Part shown: positions 1 to 6,799 of the stretch, in pieces | How the letters are laid out: each line of letters starts with the position of its first letter | How positions within the stretch are numbered: position 1 is the first letter of the stretch | Assembly (NCBI GenBank): GCA_002689565.1 | Contig: NZGQ01000097.1 | Location: forward strand, 5,250 to 19,838 | Source: Methanobacteriota archaeon | GTDB lineage: Archaea; Thermoplasmatota; Poseidoniia; Poseidoniales; Poseidoniaceae | Direction: 5' to 3' | Length of the DNA: 14,589 bases | Notes under the pieces: model-generated | Databases searched by the model: none | Seen by the model: the letters and a program-made list of their open reading frames with translations, nothing else | What the model was told of the DNA's origin: nothing | Translations under genes and position numbers: made by a program

Positions 1-693
1 AATGGGTATCGTATGCAGGGACAGTTTATGAGAGACTGTGTTGATGCAGGATTGGACTTCTATCGATTCTCTTTCATCGGATACAGTGCAGAGAAGTATG
101 GTGAATGGATGCATAATATTGTTGGAGGAAACTTTACTACTGTTGTGAATAACATTCGTGAGATGAAGGCATATGTGGATGAGACAAATGCTGACTGTGT
201 GGTCGCAACCTATCACTTGATTACTGACAACGATAACCTAAATAGTGAACTCCAACAGTATAAAAAGTTGGTTAATGATCTGGGTGTCAAAACAGAAATT
301 TGGAAGATGCATAACTGGTCTGGTGTCTATGACATCGGAGAAAATGAGAGAAAGGGAGAAGTCAAAACTTGTGGTAGACCTTTTAGTCCTGATGTCGTTA
401 TTCGTGCTGGCGGTCTTGACGGTAATACTGGTGCTGTTGCACCGTGTTGCCAAGTCCTCGGAAGAGATGAAGAAGCAGTTCTTGGACATACTAGCAAAAA
501 CACCATTGAAGAAATCTGGCACGGAGAAGAGTATACTAAACTACGTCAAGACCATACTTCCGGAACTTACCCTGATTATTGTGCTAGTTGTGACTTTCTT
601 CTTGATGATCCCGAAGTCCTAGTCTACACAAACCACGAAAGGGATTTAATGAAAATGCATGGAACGGAGTTCGATCTAAACGATTACCGATAA
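1..693 (+). CDS. Radical SAM/SPASM-domain protein, C-terminal part (5' truncated)
   Basis: The reading frame is open from base 1, so the true start and the radical SAM CX3CX2C cluster lie outside the window. What remains looks like the end of a radical SAM domain followed by a SPASM-type iron-sulfur domain. Counting from the Met at base 13, the expected cysteines are C120 (TCGRPF), C145-C146 (APCC) and C190/C193 (CASCD). Between them is the typical stretch NTIEEIWHGEEYTKLR at 163-178. SPASM domains bind extra Fe-S clusters and occur in enzymes that modify peptides, proteins or sugars by radical chemistry; the substrate here is unknown. The gene heads a block rich in glycosyltransferases, so a role in modifying a surface molecule is possible but inferred. 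The domain assignment is firm; the reaction is not. Confidence 0.85.
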   Translation, partial: NGYRMQGQFMRDCVDAGLDFYRFSFIGYSAEKYGEWMHNIVGGNFTTVVNNIREMKAYVDETNADCVVATYHLITDNDNLNSELQQYKKLVNDLGVKTEIWKMHNWSGVYDIGENERKGEVKTCGRPFSPDVVIRAGGLDGNTGAVAPCCQVLGRDEEAVLGHTSKNTIEEIWHGEEYTKLRQDHTSGTYPDYCASCDFLLDDPEVLVYTNHERDLMKMHGTEFDLNDYR

Positions 694-711
694 CTGAGGC
701 ATATATACATC

Positions 712-939
712 ATGGCAAAAAAATATATTCATGTGAATCAACATAAAATTCGTGCCAATCTAAAACATGGCACCAATGAACCAGTCATTACAGTCAAGGA
801 AGGCAAAAAGAACACCTACGGACACAAGGTCACCATTCATGGAGACTCGGTTGTGCGTTATGGGGAAGAGGGTAAACCTATTCTTTCATGTGGTGCAAGG
901 GTAGTAATCGAAACGGAAGCAGAGGTAGATATAGAATGA
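712..939 (+). CDS. Conserved small phage protein (75 aa), unknown function
   Basis: This 75-residue protein starts MAKKYIHVNQHKIRANLKHG and ends with an acidic tail (ETEAEVDIE). The pattern of an N-terminal HVNQH/KHGTNEPVITVK stretch and a C-terminal LSCGARVVIETEAEV stretch matches, from memory, a hypothetical protein found in many marine T4-like phages. It looks soluble and beta-rich, with no signal peptide or membrane segment. It lies 18 bases after the radical SAM gene, and its stop overlaps the next start as ATGA, so it is probably co-transcribed and translationally coupled. The nearest Shine-Dalgarno-like run (TGAGG) is rather far upstream. No function is proposed. Confidence 0.8.
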   Translation: MAKKYIHVNQHKIRANLKHGTNEPVITVKEGKKNTYGHKVTIHGDSVVRYGEEGKPILSCGARVVIETEAEVDIE

Positions 940-1127
940 AGAAGGCAGTGTATGAAGGTGAAGATTTAGGTATGACATTCATCGACTACAAAATATTTCG
1001 TAACAGTGAGGGTCAAGTTCAGTTTGACGAAGAACTGTTATTACAGAATCTAAATGCTAATTGGAAAGAGGGAGATAATCTAGTATTGTCCATAGTGGAT
1101 AATATGATTACTTTGACAAAACAATGA
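936..1127 (+). CDS. Small acidic hypothetical protein (63 aa)
   Basis: The frame is open from 888, but the natural start is the ATG at 936, which overlaps the previous stop in an ATGA arrangement. This gives a 63-residue product beginning MKKAVYEGEDLGMTF. It is acidic, soluble-looking and short, with alternating hydrophobic residues near the end (DNLVLSIVDNMITL) that suggest beta strands, perhaps a small barrel. Its stop overlaps the ATG of the following glycosyltransferase, again as ATGA, so three genes in a row are coupled. The family is not recognised. Confidence 0.7.
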   Translation: MKKAVYEGEDLGMTFIDYKIFRNSEGQVQFDEELLLQNLNANWKEGDNLVLSIVDNMITLTKQ

Positions 1128-1927
1128 AAAGAGCAATATTCCAAGTTGCAGTCGGGGATCAGTCTGAACTGTATAAACATTGTATAAACAGTGTAGATAA
1201 GTATGCAGATAATTATGGTATTGATCATCTTGTTTTAAAAACACCAAAACTGATGATAAGACCAGACCCATTCACTGGGCAACGCAGTACCGATAGTTTT
1301 ATGAAGTATGGTGGATACCTTCCTATCTTTGAGAAAGAGAATGTGTTCGATCACTTTGAGGATTATGATCAGATTGCCGTGATTGATGCGGATATATTCA
1401 TCAAGGATACTGCCCCAAATGTATTTGATGAGGTGGATACTGACTGCCACTTTGGTGCTCAGTTCGAGAGGGAACTACCCTGCAACACTCGGTACTCACG
1501 ACAGATACAAAACTACTCAAAAGAGCAATTGAACAACAGTGTATGCCGAAACTATGACTGGGACTTTGGTCATCCGAATGGTGGAGAGTTCTTCAACTCT
1601 GGCATGATCGTTTACAATTGCAAAAAGATGTTAGAGGTGTTGGGTGATACGACACCGAAACAATTTATGGACAGACCAGACTTCAAGGACTTTATTGATG
1701 GTATCGGAGCATTCCGATGGCAGACCGATCAGATCATGTTGAACTACTGGGCAAAGAAAGACAAACTCAAAGTACAGCATCTTGATTGGAAATACAACGC
1801 ACTCTTCTCCGCACTGGAGCAGGGTAAAATTCGAGAGGCACATTTCGTTCACTTCTTTATGAGACACAAGTTACCTAACAACGGTGAAAACATCGAAGAG
1901 TTGATGAACGCAATTGACAAAATATGA
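1124..1927 (+). CDS. GT8-like glycosyltransferase, first of a tandem pair
   Basis: A 267-residue GT-A type glycosyltransferase. A nucleotide-sugar/metal-binding DxD motif sits in AVIDADIFI (DAD at 88-90), preceded by hydrophobic beta-strand residues. Downstream is FFNSGMIVYN (156-165), the NSG motif typical of GT8-like enzymes, then TDQ at 201-203 and an HFVHFF segment at 240-245 where these enzymes carry a metal/phosphate-binding histidine. There is no signal peptide or membrane segment, so it acts in the cytoplasm. It should transfer a sugar from a nucleotide donor; donor and acceptor cannot be read off. The start overlaps the previous stop (ATGA) and the end overlaps the start of a close paralogue. 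GT-A fold is secure; family number is an inference from motifs. Confidence 0.82.
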   Translation: MKRAIFQVAVGDQSELYKHCINSVDKYADNYGIDHLVLKTPKLMIRPDPFTGQRSTDSFMKYGGYLPIFEKENVFDHFEDYDQIAVIDADIFIKDTAPNVFDEVDTDCHFGAQFERELPCNTRYSRQIQNYSKEQLNNSVCRNYDWDFGHPNGGEFFNSGMIVYNCKKMLEVLGDTTPKQFMDRPDFKDFIDGIGAFRWQTDQIMLNYWAKKDKLKVQHLDWKYNALFSALEQGKIREAHFVHFFMRHKLPNNGENIEELMNAIDKI

Positions 1928-2712
1928 GACGACTAATCTATCAAGTCGCAGTTGGAAAACCTTCAAACCTATATGAAAACTGCATAAACTCCGTATCCGA
2001 CTATGCCGACAAATATGGCATAGATCATATCGTACAACGGAAACCCAAACTAAGAATCAAACCAGACCCATTCACCAACAACCGAGAAGGTAAGTGTGGT
2101 GGTTGGAAAGAACTGGGGTATCTCCCTATCTTTGAGAAAGAGAATGCATTTGATCTGATGAGTGATTATGATCAGATAATGATCCTTGATTCTGACATCT
2201 ACATACGACCAGACTCACCAAACATCTTTGAAGAGATGGATTGTAAGTGTGCCTTTGGTGCGGTATGTGAACGCGAGATGAACATATTACCAGAATATGT
2301 CGATAAAATCAAGAATTATAGTCATATGCAATATGGCAGATTACACTCCGAGAAGGTAAACTTCAAACCCAACAATCTAGGATTCGAGTTCTTCAACATG
2401 GGTCTGATAGTAATCAACTGCGAATACTTCAAACCCTACTTGGAAGGACAGACCGCATCCGAGTTTCTGAACCGCATGGAGTTCAAGGAATTTGTTGATG
2501 GGGTTGGTACATACAAGTGGAGCACCGACCAGACACTCTTGAATTACTTTCTCAAGAAGTACAAGATACCTACCCGACATCTGGGTAGCACATGGAATGG
2601 TCTCTATGGGGCAGTACATAACATAAAGGATTGTAACTTTGTGCACTTCTTTCTGAGAGACAAACTGCCCAACAATGGTGAGAATTTTGAAGAGTTGAAA
2701 AAGACTATATAA
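1924..2712 (+). CDS. GT8-like glycosyltransferase, second of a tandem pair
   Basis: A 262-residue paralogue of the preceding gene, alignable over its whole length: both start MKR/MRR-L/AIFQ/YQVAVG, share KPDPFT/RPDPFT, LPIFEKEN, FK-FVDG/IDG, TDQ-LNY and end KLPNNGEN-EEL. Catalytic-type motifs are DSD at 89-91 (MILDSDIYI), FFNMGLIVIN near 156-165 (NMG instead of NSG), TDQ at 201-203 and HFF at 241-243. A 22-base stretch is identical in the two genes (1322-1343 and 2125-2146), supporting duplication rather than convergence. The start overlaps the upstream stop as ATGA. Likely a cytoplasmic sugar transferase with a donor or acceptor differing from its twin; specificity is unknown. Confidence 0.82.
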   Translation: MRRLIYQVAVGKPSNLYENCINSVSDYADKYGIDHIVQRKPKLRIKPDPFTNNREGKCGGWKELGYLPIFEKENAFDLMSDYDQIMILDSDIYIRPDSPNIFEEMDCKCAFGAVCEREMNILPEYVDKIKNYSHMQYGRLHSEKVNFKPNNLGFEFFNMGLIVINCEYFKPYLEGQTASEFLNRMEFKEFVDGVGTYKWSTDQTLLNYFLKKYKIPTRHLGSTWNGLYGAVHNIKDCNFVHFFLRDKLPNNGENFEELKKTI

Positions 2713-2716
2713 TGTC

Positions 2717-2733
2717 GTAGATAGTTCATCTAC
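2717..2733 (+). other. Short hairpin between glycosyltransferase and beta-barrel gene
   Basis: GTAGAT (2717-2722) and ATCTAC (2728-2733) form a six-pair stem with a five-base loop just after the stop of the second glycosyltransferase. There is no T-run after it, so it is not a standard intrinsic terminator. It may mark a processing site or simply be chance. Confidence 0.3.
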
Positions 2734-2762
2734 ATCAACTCAACCACAAAGGAAACTGACAT

Positions 2763-3368
2763 ATGTTCAGTATAAAGAATGTCCTACTCATTGGGGCACT
2801 GTTGTTTATTTCGTTATTCGTCACATCGGCAGTAGCAGTAGAAGATTACAAAGAGTATAATATTAAAGTAGCAAAGAACACAACCTCTCTGACTTATAGG
2901 GGTTACACTGGTGTCGATGACTTTAATATGTTTCAGTTAGACCAGAAAGTAAACAAATGGAAACTCACCTATCGCAACACGGATTCGGGTGGCAAGGTAG
3001 AGCATCGTTATCGTGTGACCGCACCAACCGCATTGGAATTTGGTGGTGTAGGCATGAAACCTCGTGCCGAGTGGAGGACTTGGGAATCTGGTGCAAAGGA
3101 TTCTTACTTGCGTGTAGTACCTCTGATTCAAACTGGAGGGGACATCTCAGAGAACCTATCATGGTTCCTTGATCTCCAACCCAAGTTTGCGATTGGTAAG
3201 GTGGGACTAGAGGATGGTAGATTTGAGTCCTCACAGAATGACATCGGAATAGACTATCAGATCAATGATGCATTTTCGATTGGTGTGTTTTATGAATACA
3301 ACACTGACGGTGACTGGGAGTTGACCGAAGATTTCTTTGGCACAAGTATAGTGTTGAAGTTACCGTAA
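2763..3368 (+). CDS. Secreted outer-membrane beta-barrel-like protein
   Basis: A 201-residue protein with a clear signal peptide: positive N-terminus (MFSIK), hydrophobic core at about 6-24 and an AVA cleavage site before V26. The mature part has many alternating polar/hydrophobic strands with aromatic residues (KWKLTYRN, SYLRVVPLIQ, LSWFLDLQPKFAIG, FSIGVFYEYN), ending in a short strand TSIVLKLP. This is what small outer-membrane beta-barrels look like, although the last residue is not the usual Phe. A good ribosome site (AAAGGAAA) precedes the ATG. The gene lies between glycosyltransferase genes, which suggests work at the host envelope, for example altering the surface during infection. Carriage of such a protein by a phage is unusual; which barrel family it belongs to is not known. 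Confidence 0.7.
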   Translation: MFSIKNVLLIGALLFISLFVTSAVAVEDYKEYNIKVAKNTTSLTYRGYTGVDDFNMFQLDQKVNKWKLTYRNTDSGGKVEHRYRVTAPTALEFGGVGMKPRAEWRTWESGAKDSYLRVVPLIQTGGDISENLSWFLDLQPKFAIGKVGLEDGRFESSQNDIGIDYQINDAFSIGVFYEYNTDGDWELTEDFFGTSIVLKLP

Positions 3369-3463
3369 TGAAAGAGGGTGATGACGATGAGTTTTACTAT
3401 CTAGTCACCCTTAGTATTACTATAAGTATAGTTTTACCCATTGTAATAGAATCGTGGTTATGA
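3368..3463 (+). CDS. Tiny single-span membrane peptide (31 aa)
   Basis: The ATG shares its first base with the stop of the beta-barrel gene (TAATG). The product has an acidic head (MKEGDDDEF) followed by one hydrophobic segment (YYLVTLSITISIVLPIVI) and a short ESWL end, so it is predicted to span the inner membrane once. Coupling to the barrel gene hints that the two work at the envelope together. No family is recognised. Its small size makes it less certain, but the composition is far from random and the position fills an otherwise empty gap. Confidence 0.5.
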   Translation: MKEGDDDEFYYLVTLSITISIVLPIVIESWL

Positions 3464-3466
3464 TTT

Positions 3467-4168
3467 ATGAAAGCAGTATTAATATATGTTGAGGGAAATG
3501 CGGAGAGTGAATCCTGTAGGGACACTGCCGAAGCATCTTTGAAAAAGTGGGGATGGGACTACGAACCCATTAGTGGTGTCACTCCCCACACCTTAGACGA
3601 AGATGAGTTTCCCTTTCCTGATGTAGAAGGTGGCAGACTTCAATCCTTTGGAGTTGATGAACCCAAGAAATATCCTATCAAAAAGTCCTGTCTGTTTAAT
3701 AATCTGAGACTGGCAACCAAAGTGTATGATGCAGGGGAGTCCATGATCTTCCTCGAACACGACATCGAAGTTATTGACCGATGCGAGATTCCATTCTTCA
3801 AAGACCTTTTGTTCCTGTCAATGGACTATGCATTTAAGGCACCATCTGTTCTTGCAGGGAAGAACTTTGCAGGATGGCAACAACACCATCAAAAATCTCT
3901 GGCACAAACCTACGAATTTCCGAGAGATGTCTATCCCTTGAAGTATTACAAGGATAGTGTCTGGAATAATTCCATGATGGTACCGGGAACATCTGCATAT
4001 GCACTAAGTCCATATGGTGCAGAGAAGTTATTGAATGCAGTAGAGAAGCATGGTCTTGAGCAGAGTGACTACATTTATAACAGCAAGGTCATGCATCTTG
4101 AGGCACTGAATCCTAGTATCGTAAAACTACAGAAGCATAATCCGAACTTATCTCATAGAGGTGTGTGA
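3467..4168 (+). CDS. GT25-like glycosyltransferase, first of three
   Basis: A 233-residue protein resembling the GT25 family of lipopolysaccharide-type transferases. The hallmark is the acidic motif after a beta strand, MIFLEHDIEV (EHD at 97-99), and the later GTSAYALSPYGAEKLL at 174-189, the conserved 'AY-ls-GA-kLL' segment. The stretch EQSDYIYN near 198-205 matches the place of the family's third acidic site. It opens with MKAVLIYVEG, as do its two downstream relatives (MKAF, MKAY). It has no signal or membrane segment and should be cytoplasmic. The ribosome site is weak. A TATAAGTA sequence lies at 3421-3428, 38 bases upstream, only one base off the late promoter octamer. Sugar and acceptor are unknown. 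Confidence 0.78.
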   Translation: MKAVLIYVEGNAESESCRDTAEASLKKWGWDYEPISGVTPHTLDEDEFPFPDVEGGRLQSFGVDEPKKYPIKKSCLFNNLRLATKVYDAGESMIFLEHDIEVIDRCEIPFFKDLLFLSMDYAFKAPSVLAGKNFAGWQQHHQKSLAQTYEFPRDVYPLKYYKDSVWNNSMMVPGTSAYALSPYGAEKLLNAVEKHGLEQSDYIYNSKVMHLEALNPSIVKLQKHNPNLSHRGV

Positions 4169-4884
4169 TGATGAAAGCATTTATAATCAGTATGATAAAC
4201 AATCACGAGTCCACAGTTGCGACTCGTCATGTGATTGAATCTATAAAGAAAACCGCAAGCAAACTAGAACCAATCATTCTTCCTGCCACGATTCCTGACA
4301 CCATTGGAACTGATCTCCAAGGTATGGGATTTGGGGGTGTTGCTTGGACATATCCCATCGAAGCACGACAAGACGGTCTTGATATGAAAACAGGACTACG
4401 ACTCACCCACTACCCGACTGCAAACCACAACAATAGAATTGCGTGTATGGTAAGTCATATGCGAAGTTGGCAGAAGGCAATTGACCTTGATGAGACTATT
4501 GTTGTACTGGAACACGATGCGTTATTTACTAGACAATTCTGGCCCGAGGTATTGACTTCTGACTGGAAGGGTGGTATAATGGGTCTTAATGATCCAAGAG
4601 GTGCAACACGGAGGTCTGGTTACTTCCACGAGAAGGTATCATCCTACGCAGGAATACAACCAGTACCCACAATAGATGTTGGAGATGTACCCCAAGGTCT
4701 GGCAGGAAATTCGGCATACATGATCTCACCCAAGGGTGCTAAGAAGTTACTAGATAAAGTGAGAGAGGTCGGAATGTGGCCCAACGATGCTCTGATGAAT
4801 AAACAATTTTTTCCTTGGTTGGAGGTTGTTTATCCCTATTACACAACCATACAACGAGGGTTGAGATCAACCACAACAAAATGA
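4168..4884 (+). CDS. GT25-like glycosyltransferase, second of three
   Basis: About 238 residues. The frame offers GTG at 4165 and ATGs at 4168 and 4171; 4168 is chosen because it overlaps the previous stop (TGATG) and follows AGAGG at a good distance, but 4171 would align best with the paralogues' MKA- start. GT25 features are RIACMVSHMRSWQKAI (substrate-side helix), TIVVLEHDALF with EHD near 115-117, AGNSAYMISPKGAKKLL near 179-195, and PNDALMN at the third acidic site. It is the most complete of the three relative to the family pattern. Cytoplasmic, presumably adding a sugar to a glycan acceptor. A strong sigma70-like promoter match lies inside the gene at 4552-4580. Confidence 0.82.
   Translation: MMKAFIISMINNHESTVATRHVIESIKKTASKLEPIILPATIPDTIGTDLQGMGFGGVAWTYPIEARQDGLDMKTGLRLTHYPTANHNNRIACMVSHMRSWQKAIDLDETIVVLEHDALFTRQFWPEVLTSDWKGGIMGLNDPRGATRRSGYFHEKVSSYAGIQPVPTIDVGDVPQGLAGNSAYMISPKGAKKLLDKVREVGMWPNDALMNKQFFPWLEVVYPYYTTIQRGLRSTTTK
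4552..4580 (+). promoter_or_regulatory. Intragenic sigma70-like promoter match
   Basis: TTGACT (4552-4557), 17-base spacer, TATAAT (4575-4580) with an upstream TGG that makes an extended -10. It lies inside a glycosyltransferase reading frame about 300 bases ahead of the next gene (4881). The match is as good as those in front of the right-hand genes. It could give extra transcription of the third GT25-like gene and onward, or be chance. Confidence 0.4.
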
Positions 4885-5528
4885 AAGCATATGTAATTAC
4901 AATAAGAGGTAATATAAACTCTGTCCAGTCTGCGAATAAGTGTATCGATTCTGGTAAGAGACACGGACTGGATATAGAGAAGTGGAGTGCCATCACTCCC
5001 GCAGACAATCCAGTAGAACTTGCGAAGATAAAGGGTATTGATGCGGTTCAGTTTCAAGAGAGATACTCTCGCATGGAGAACTGTATTGCCGCATTTATGT
5101 CCCACTACTCATTATGGGAAGAGTGTGCCAAGGGTGACGAGAACTTTGTTATCTTTGAACATGATGCCGTAATGATTGATAGTATTCCTCCCGCATTTCC
5201 TAACTATGTGATGAACCTTGGTCACCCCTCGTATGGGCAGTGGAACAAACCGCAACAATTAGGCATCAATCCGTTGACTACCAAGAGATACTTTCCCGGT
5301 GCCCATGCGTACATGGTGACTCCCGCAGGAGCAAAACTGTTGGTAGAGAATGCTCCGATGTACGCAAGACCAACCGATGTGTATCTGAACCTAGATACCT
5401 TCCCTTGGTTACAAGAATGGTATCCGTTTATTGCCGAGGCACGAGACGAGTTCACAACGATTCAAGTAGAGGCAGGATGCCAAGCAAAACATAATTGGAA
5501 AAAGGGATATGAAATCATTGATGCATAA
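4881..5528 (+). CDS. GT25-like glycosyltransferase, third of three
   Basis: The frame is open upstream to 4815, but the ATG at 4881 overlaps the preceding stop (ATGA) and gives MKAYVITIRG, matching the starts of the paralogues; this yields 215 residues. Motifs: RMENCIAAFMSHYSLWEEC (helix before the strand), VIFEHDAVMI with EHD at 93-95, GAHAYMVTPAGAKLL at 140-154 and PTDVYLN at 164-170. These are the same three blocks as in the other two, so the three genes are one family expanded in tandem. There is no close Shine-Dalgarno; a GAGGG lies about 20 bases upstream, partly inside a small hairpin (4859-4872), so translation probably depends on coupling. Specificity is unknown. Confidence 0.82.
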   Translation: MKAYVITIRGNINSVQSANKCIDSGKRHGLDIEKWSAITPADNPVELAKIKGIDAVQFQERYSRMENCIAAFMSHYSLWEECAKGDENFVIFEHDAVMIDSIPPAFPNYVMNLGHPSYGQWNKPQQLGINPLTTKRYFPGAHAYMVTPAGAKLLVENAPMYARPTDVYLNLDTFPWLQEWYPFIAEARDEFTTIQVEAGCQAKHNWKKGYEIIDA

Positions 5529-6186
5529 TATATTTTTGACAGGGTGTGATAAACACACCGAGTGGCAATTGCCGTGGTTTATTGAAAACTATCGCAAACA
5601 TAATACTAACCCTATTGTCCTTGCAGACTTTGGTATGGAACCTAGTACACGAACTAAGATGGAATCTGAGTTTGACTTGGTGATTGATGTCAAGAGTGAG
5701 GCAAAGGGGTGGTTCAAGAAACCTCGTGCAATTCTAGATGCAACCAAACTAGATGCTGTAGAGAAGGTTTGTTGGATTGATACTGACTGTGAGATCACCG
5801 ACAACATTGAAACTATTTTTGACTTGACCGAAAAAGGTAAACTTGGTATGGTCAAGGATAGACCTTGGTCTACTCGCAGAAATGAACTGGGAGAATGGTA
5901 TAACTCTGGTGTTGTTGCGGTAGAGGGAACACCTAATATTCTAAAGATGTGGGCAGACGAATGTGTTCGTAATCCAGTACAAGGTGACCAAGAAGTATTA
6001 TATCTAATGATGGATGGTGATGCACTGAAAAAACTATCGTGTATTATTCCAATTCCCTACACATATAACACTTTAAGGTTAGACTACATAGACGGTATAA
6101 ATGTAAAGAATCCAAAAATAATTCACCACACAGGTGCCAAGGGAAAGGAAACGATAAAGGAGCAAATGAATGCATTATTTACTTGA
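5521..6186 (+). CDS. GT-A fold glycosyltransferase (DxD type)
   Basis: From the ATG at 5521 the product has 221 residues and begins MHNIFLTGCD; an in-frame ATG at 5509 would add MKSL but leaves almost no space after the AAGGG. Either way it overlaps the preceding gene. Motifs: VCWIDTDCEI (DTD at 87-89), GEWYNSGVVAVEG (NSG at 128-130), QGDQEVLYLM (154-163) and IIHHTGAKGK (200-209). These are the metal-binding DxD, the acceptor-side NSG, the acidic Asp-Gln pair and the C-terminal histidine/lysine segment of GT8-like enzymes. It is not a close copy of the pair at 1124-2712. Cytoplasmic; donor and acceptor unknown. Confidence 0.8.
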   Translation: MHNIFLTGCDKHTEWQLPWFIENYRKHNTNPIVLADFGMEPSTRTKMESEFDLVIDVKSEAKGWFKKPRAILDATKLDAVEKVCWIDTDCEITDNIETIFDLTEKGKLGMVKDRPWSTRRNELGEWYNSGVVAVEGTPNILKMWADECVRNPVQGDQEVLYLMMDGDALKKLSCIIPIPYTYNTLRLDYIDGINVKNPKIIHHTGAKGKETIKEQMNALFT

Positions 6187-6391
6187 AGCATTGATAAAGA
6201 AGTTGGAAGGGGAAATCGCAGTTGCCAAGGCAAATGTAGATGTCTATGTAAAGGGATCAGTCGGCATCGGAGAACATCCCGATATTGTTGAGGCAGTAGA
6301 AACGCAGATCAATAAGATCGCAGAAGCAGAAGATAAAATTGAAGCAATCCATTCCCATTTCGGATGGAAGAATAAAATAAAGGATAAGTAA
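6170..6391 (+). CDS. Conserved small helical phage protein (73 aa)
   Basis: An excellent ribosome site (AAAGGAG, seven bases before the ATG) decides this start, which lies inside the end of the previous gene in another frame. The 73-residue protein starts MHYLLEALIKKLEGEIAVAK, has a GIGEHPDIVEAVE segment in the middle and ends in a lysine-rich tail. It is strongly helical with heptad-like spacing and probably forms a coiled coil. Similar short proteins with the GIGEHPD motif are, from memory, common in marine T4-like phages, where no function is assigned. Its stop touches the next start (TAAATG). Confidence 0.78.
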   Translation: MHYLLEALIKKLEGEIAVAKANVDVYVKGSVGIGEHPDIVEAVETQINKIAEAEDKIEAIHSHFGWKNKIKDK

Positions 6392-6799
6392 ATGTATGAA
6401 TACAGAACAAAAGTGGTTCGTGTCGTTGATGGTGATACCGTTGACGTTGACATCGATTTGGGGTTTGGTGTTTGGTTACGAAAATCGAGAATCCGTTTAT
6501 ACGGTATCGACACCCCCGAATCAAGAACTCGTGATAAAGTCGAAAAGAAGTTTGGACTACTTGCCAAAGACTTTCTCGTAGAGAAGTTAGGTGATAGTCC
6601 TATTCTGAAAACAACAAAGGATGGCAAGGGTAAGTTCGGAAGAATCCTTGGTGAGTTTCTTGTTGATGATGGTGAGGGCAGAGTCCGAAGTGTTAATGAT
6701 TGGTTGATCAGTGAACATCACGCAGTGCGTTACATGGGGCAATCTAAAGAAGAGATTGCAGAACAACATTTGAAGAATAGAGAGTTAGTTGAGTTATGA
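6392..6799 (+). CDS. Staphylococcal-nuclease-like (thermonuclease) protein
   Basis: A 135-residue nuclease of the SNase family, which cleaves DNA and RNA using calcium. The active-site residues are intact and even fall at nearly the same numbers as in the staphylococcal enzyme: D15 in VVDGDTV (as D21), R35 in RIRLYGIDTPE (R35), D40 and E43 in the same segment, and R84 in KFGRILGEF (R87). There is no signal peptide, so unlike secreted thermonucleases it would act inside the cell. It may help degrade host nucleic acid or process phage DNA; that is inferred. It begins directly after the previous stop, and its own stop overlaps the co-chaperonin start. Confidence 0.9.
   Translation: MYEYRTKVVRVVDGDTVDVDIDLGFGVWLRKSRIRLYGIDTPESRTRDKVEKKFGLLAKDFLVEKLGDSPILKTTKDGKGKFGRILGEFLVDDGEGRVRSVNDWLISEHHAVRYMGQSKEEIAEQHLKNRELVEL

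Noticed and set aside
712..1127. Possible RiPP precursor peptides next to the radical SAM gene
   Set aside because: The 75-residue protein looks like a common phage protein found without radical SAM neighbours, and neither has a leader/core arrangement or a repeated core motif.
1171..1191. Two direct copies of GTATAAACA close together
   Set aside because: They fall in codons for LYKHCINSV that are matched in the paralogue, so coding constraint and chance explain them; no further copies follow.
2717..2733. Intrinsic terminator after the tandem glycosyltransferase pair
   Set aside because: The six-pair stem has no following T-run and is AT-rich, so termination is not supported.
4815..4880. 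N-terminal extension of the third GT25-like gene from an earlier ATG
   Set aside because: The extension (MVGGCLSLLHNH) overlaps the end of the previous gene, has no paralogue counterpart, and the ATG at 4881 forms a normal ATGA overlap.
5536..5541. TTGACA as a promoter before the DxD glycosyltransferase
   Set aside because: No acceptable -10 hexamer at 16-18 bases.
6096..6103. TATAAATG, a near match to the late promoter octamer upstream of the 73-residue gene
   Set aside because: One base off consensus, within a coding run (GINVKN), and the downstream gene is well explained by read-through and its strong ribosome site.
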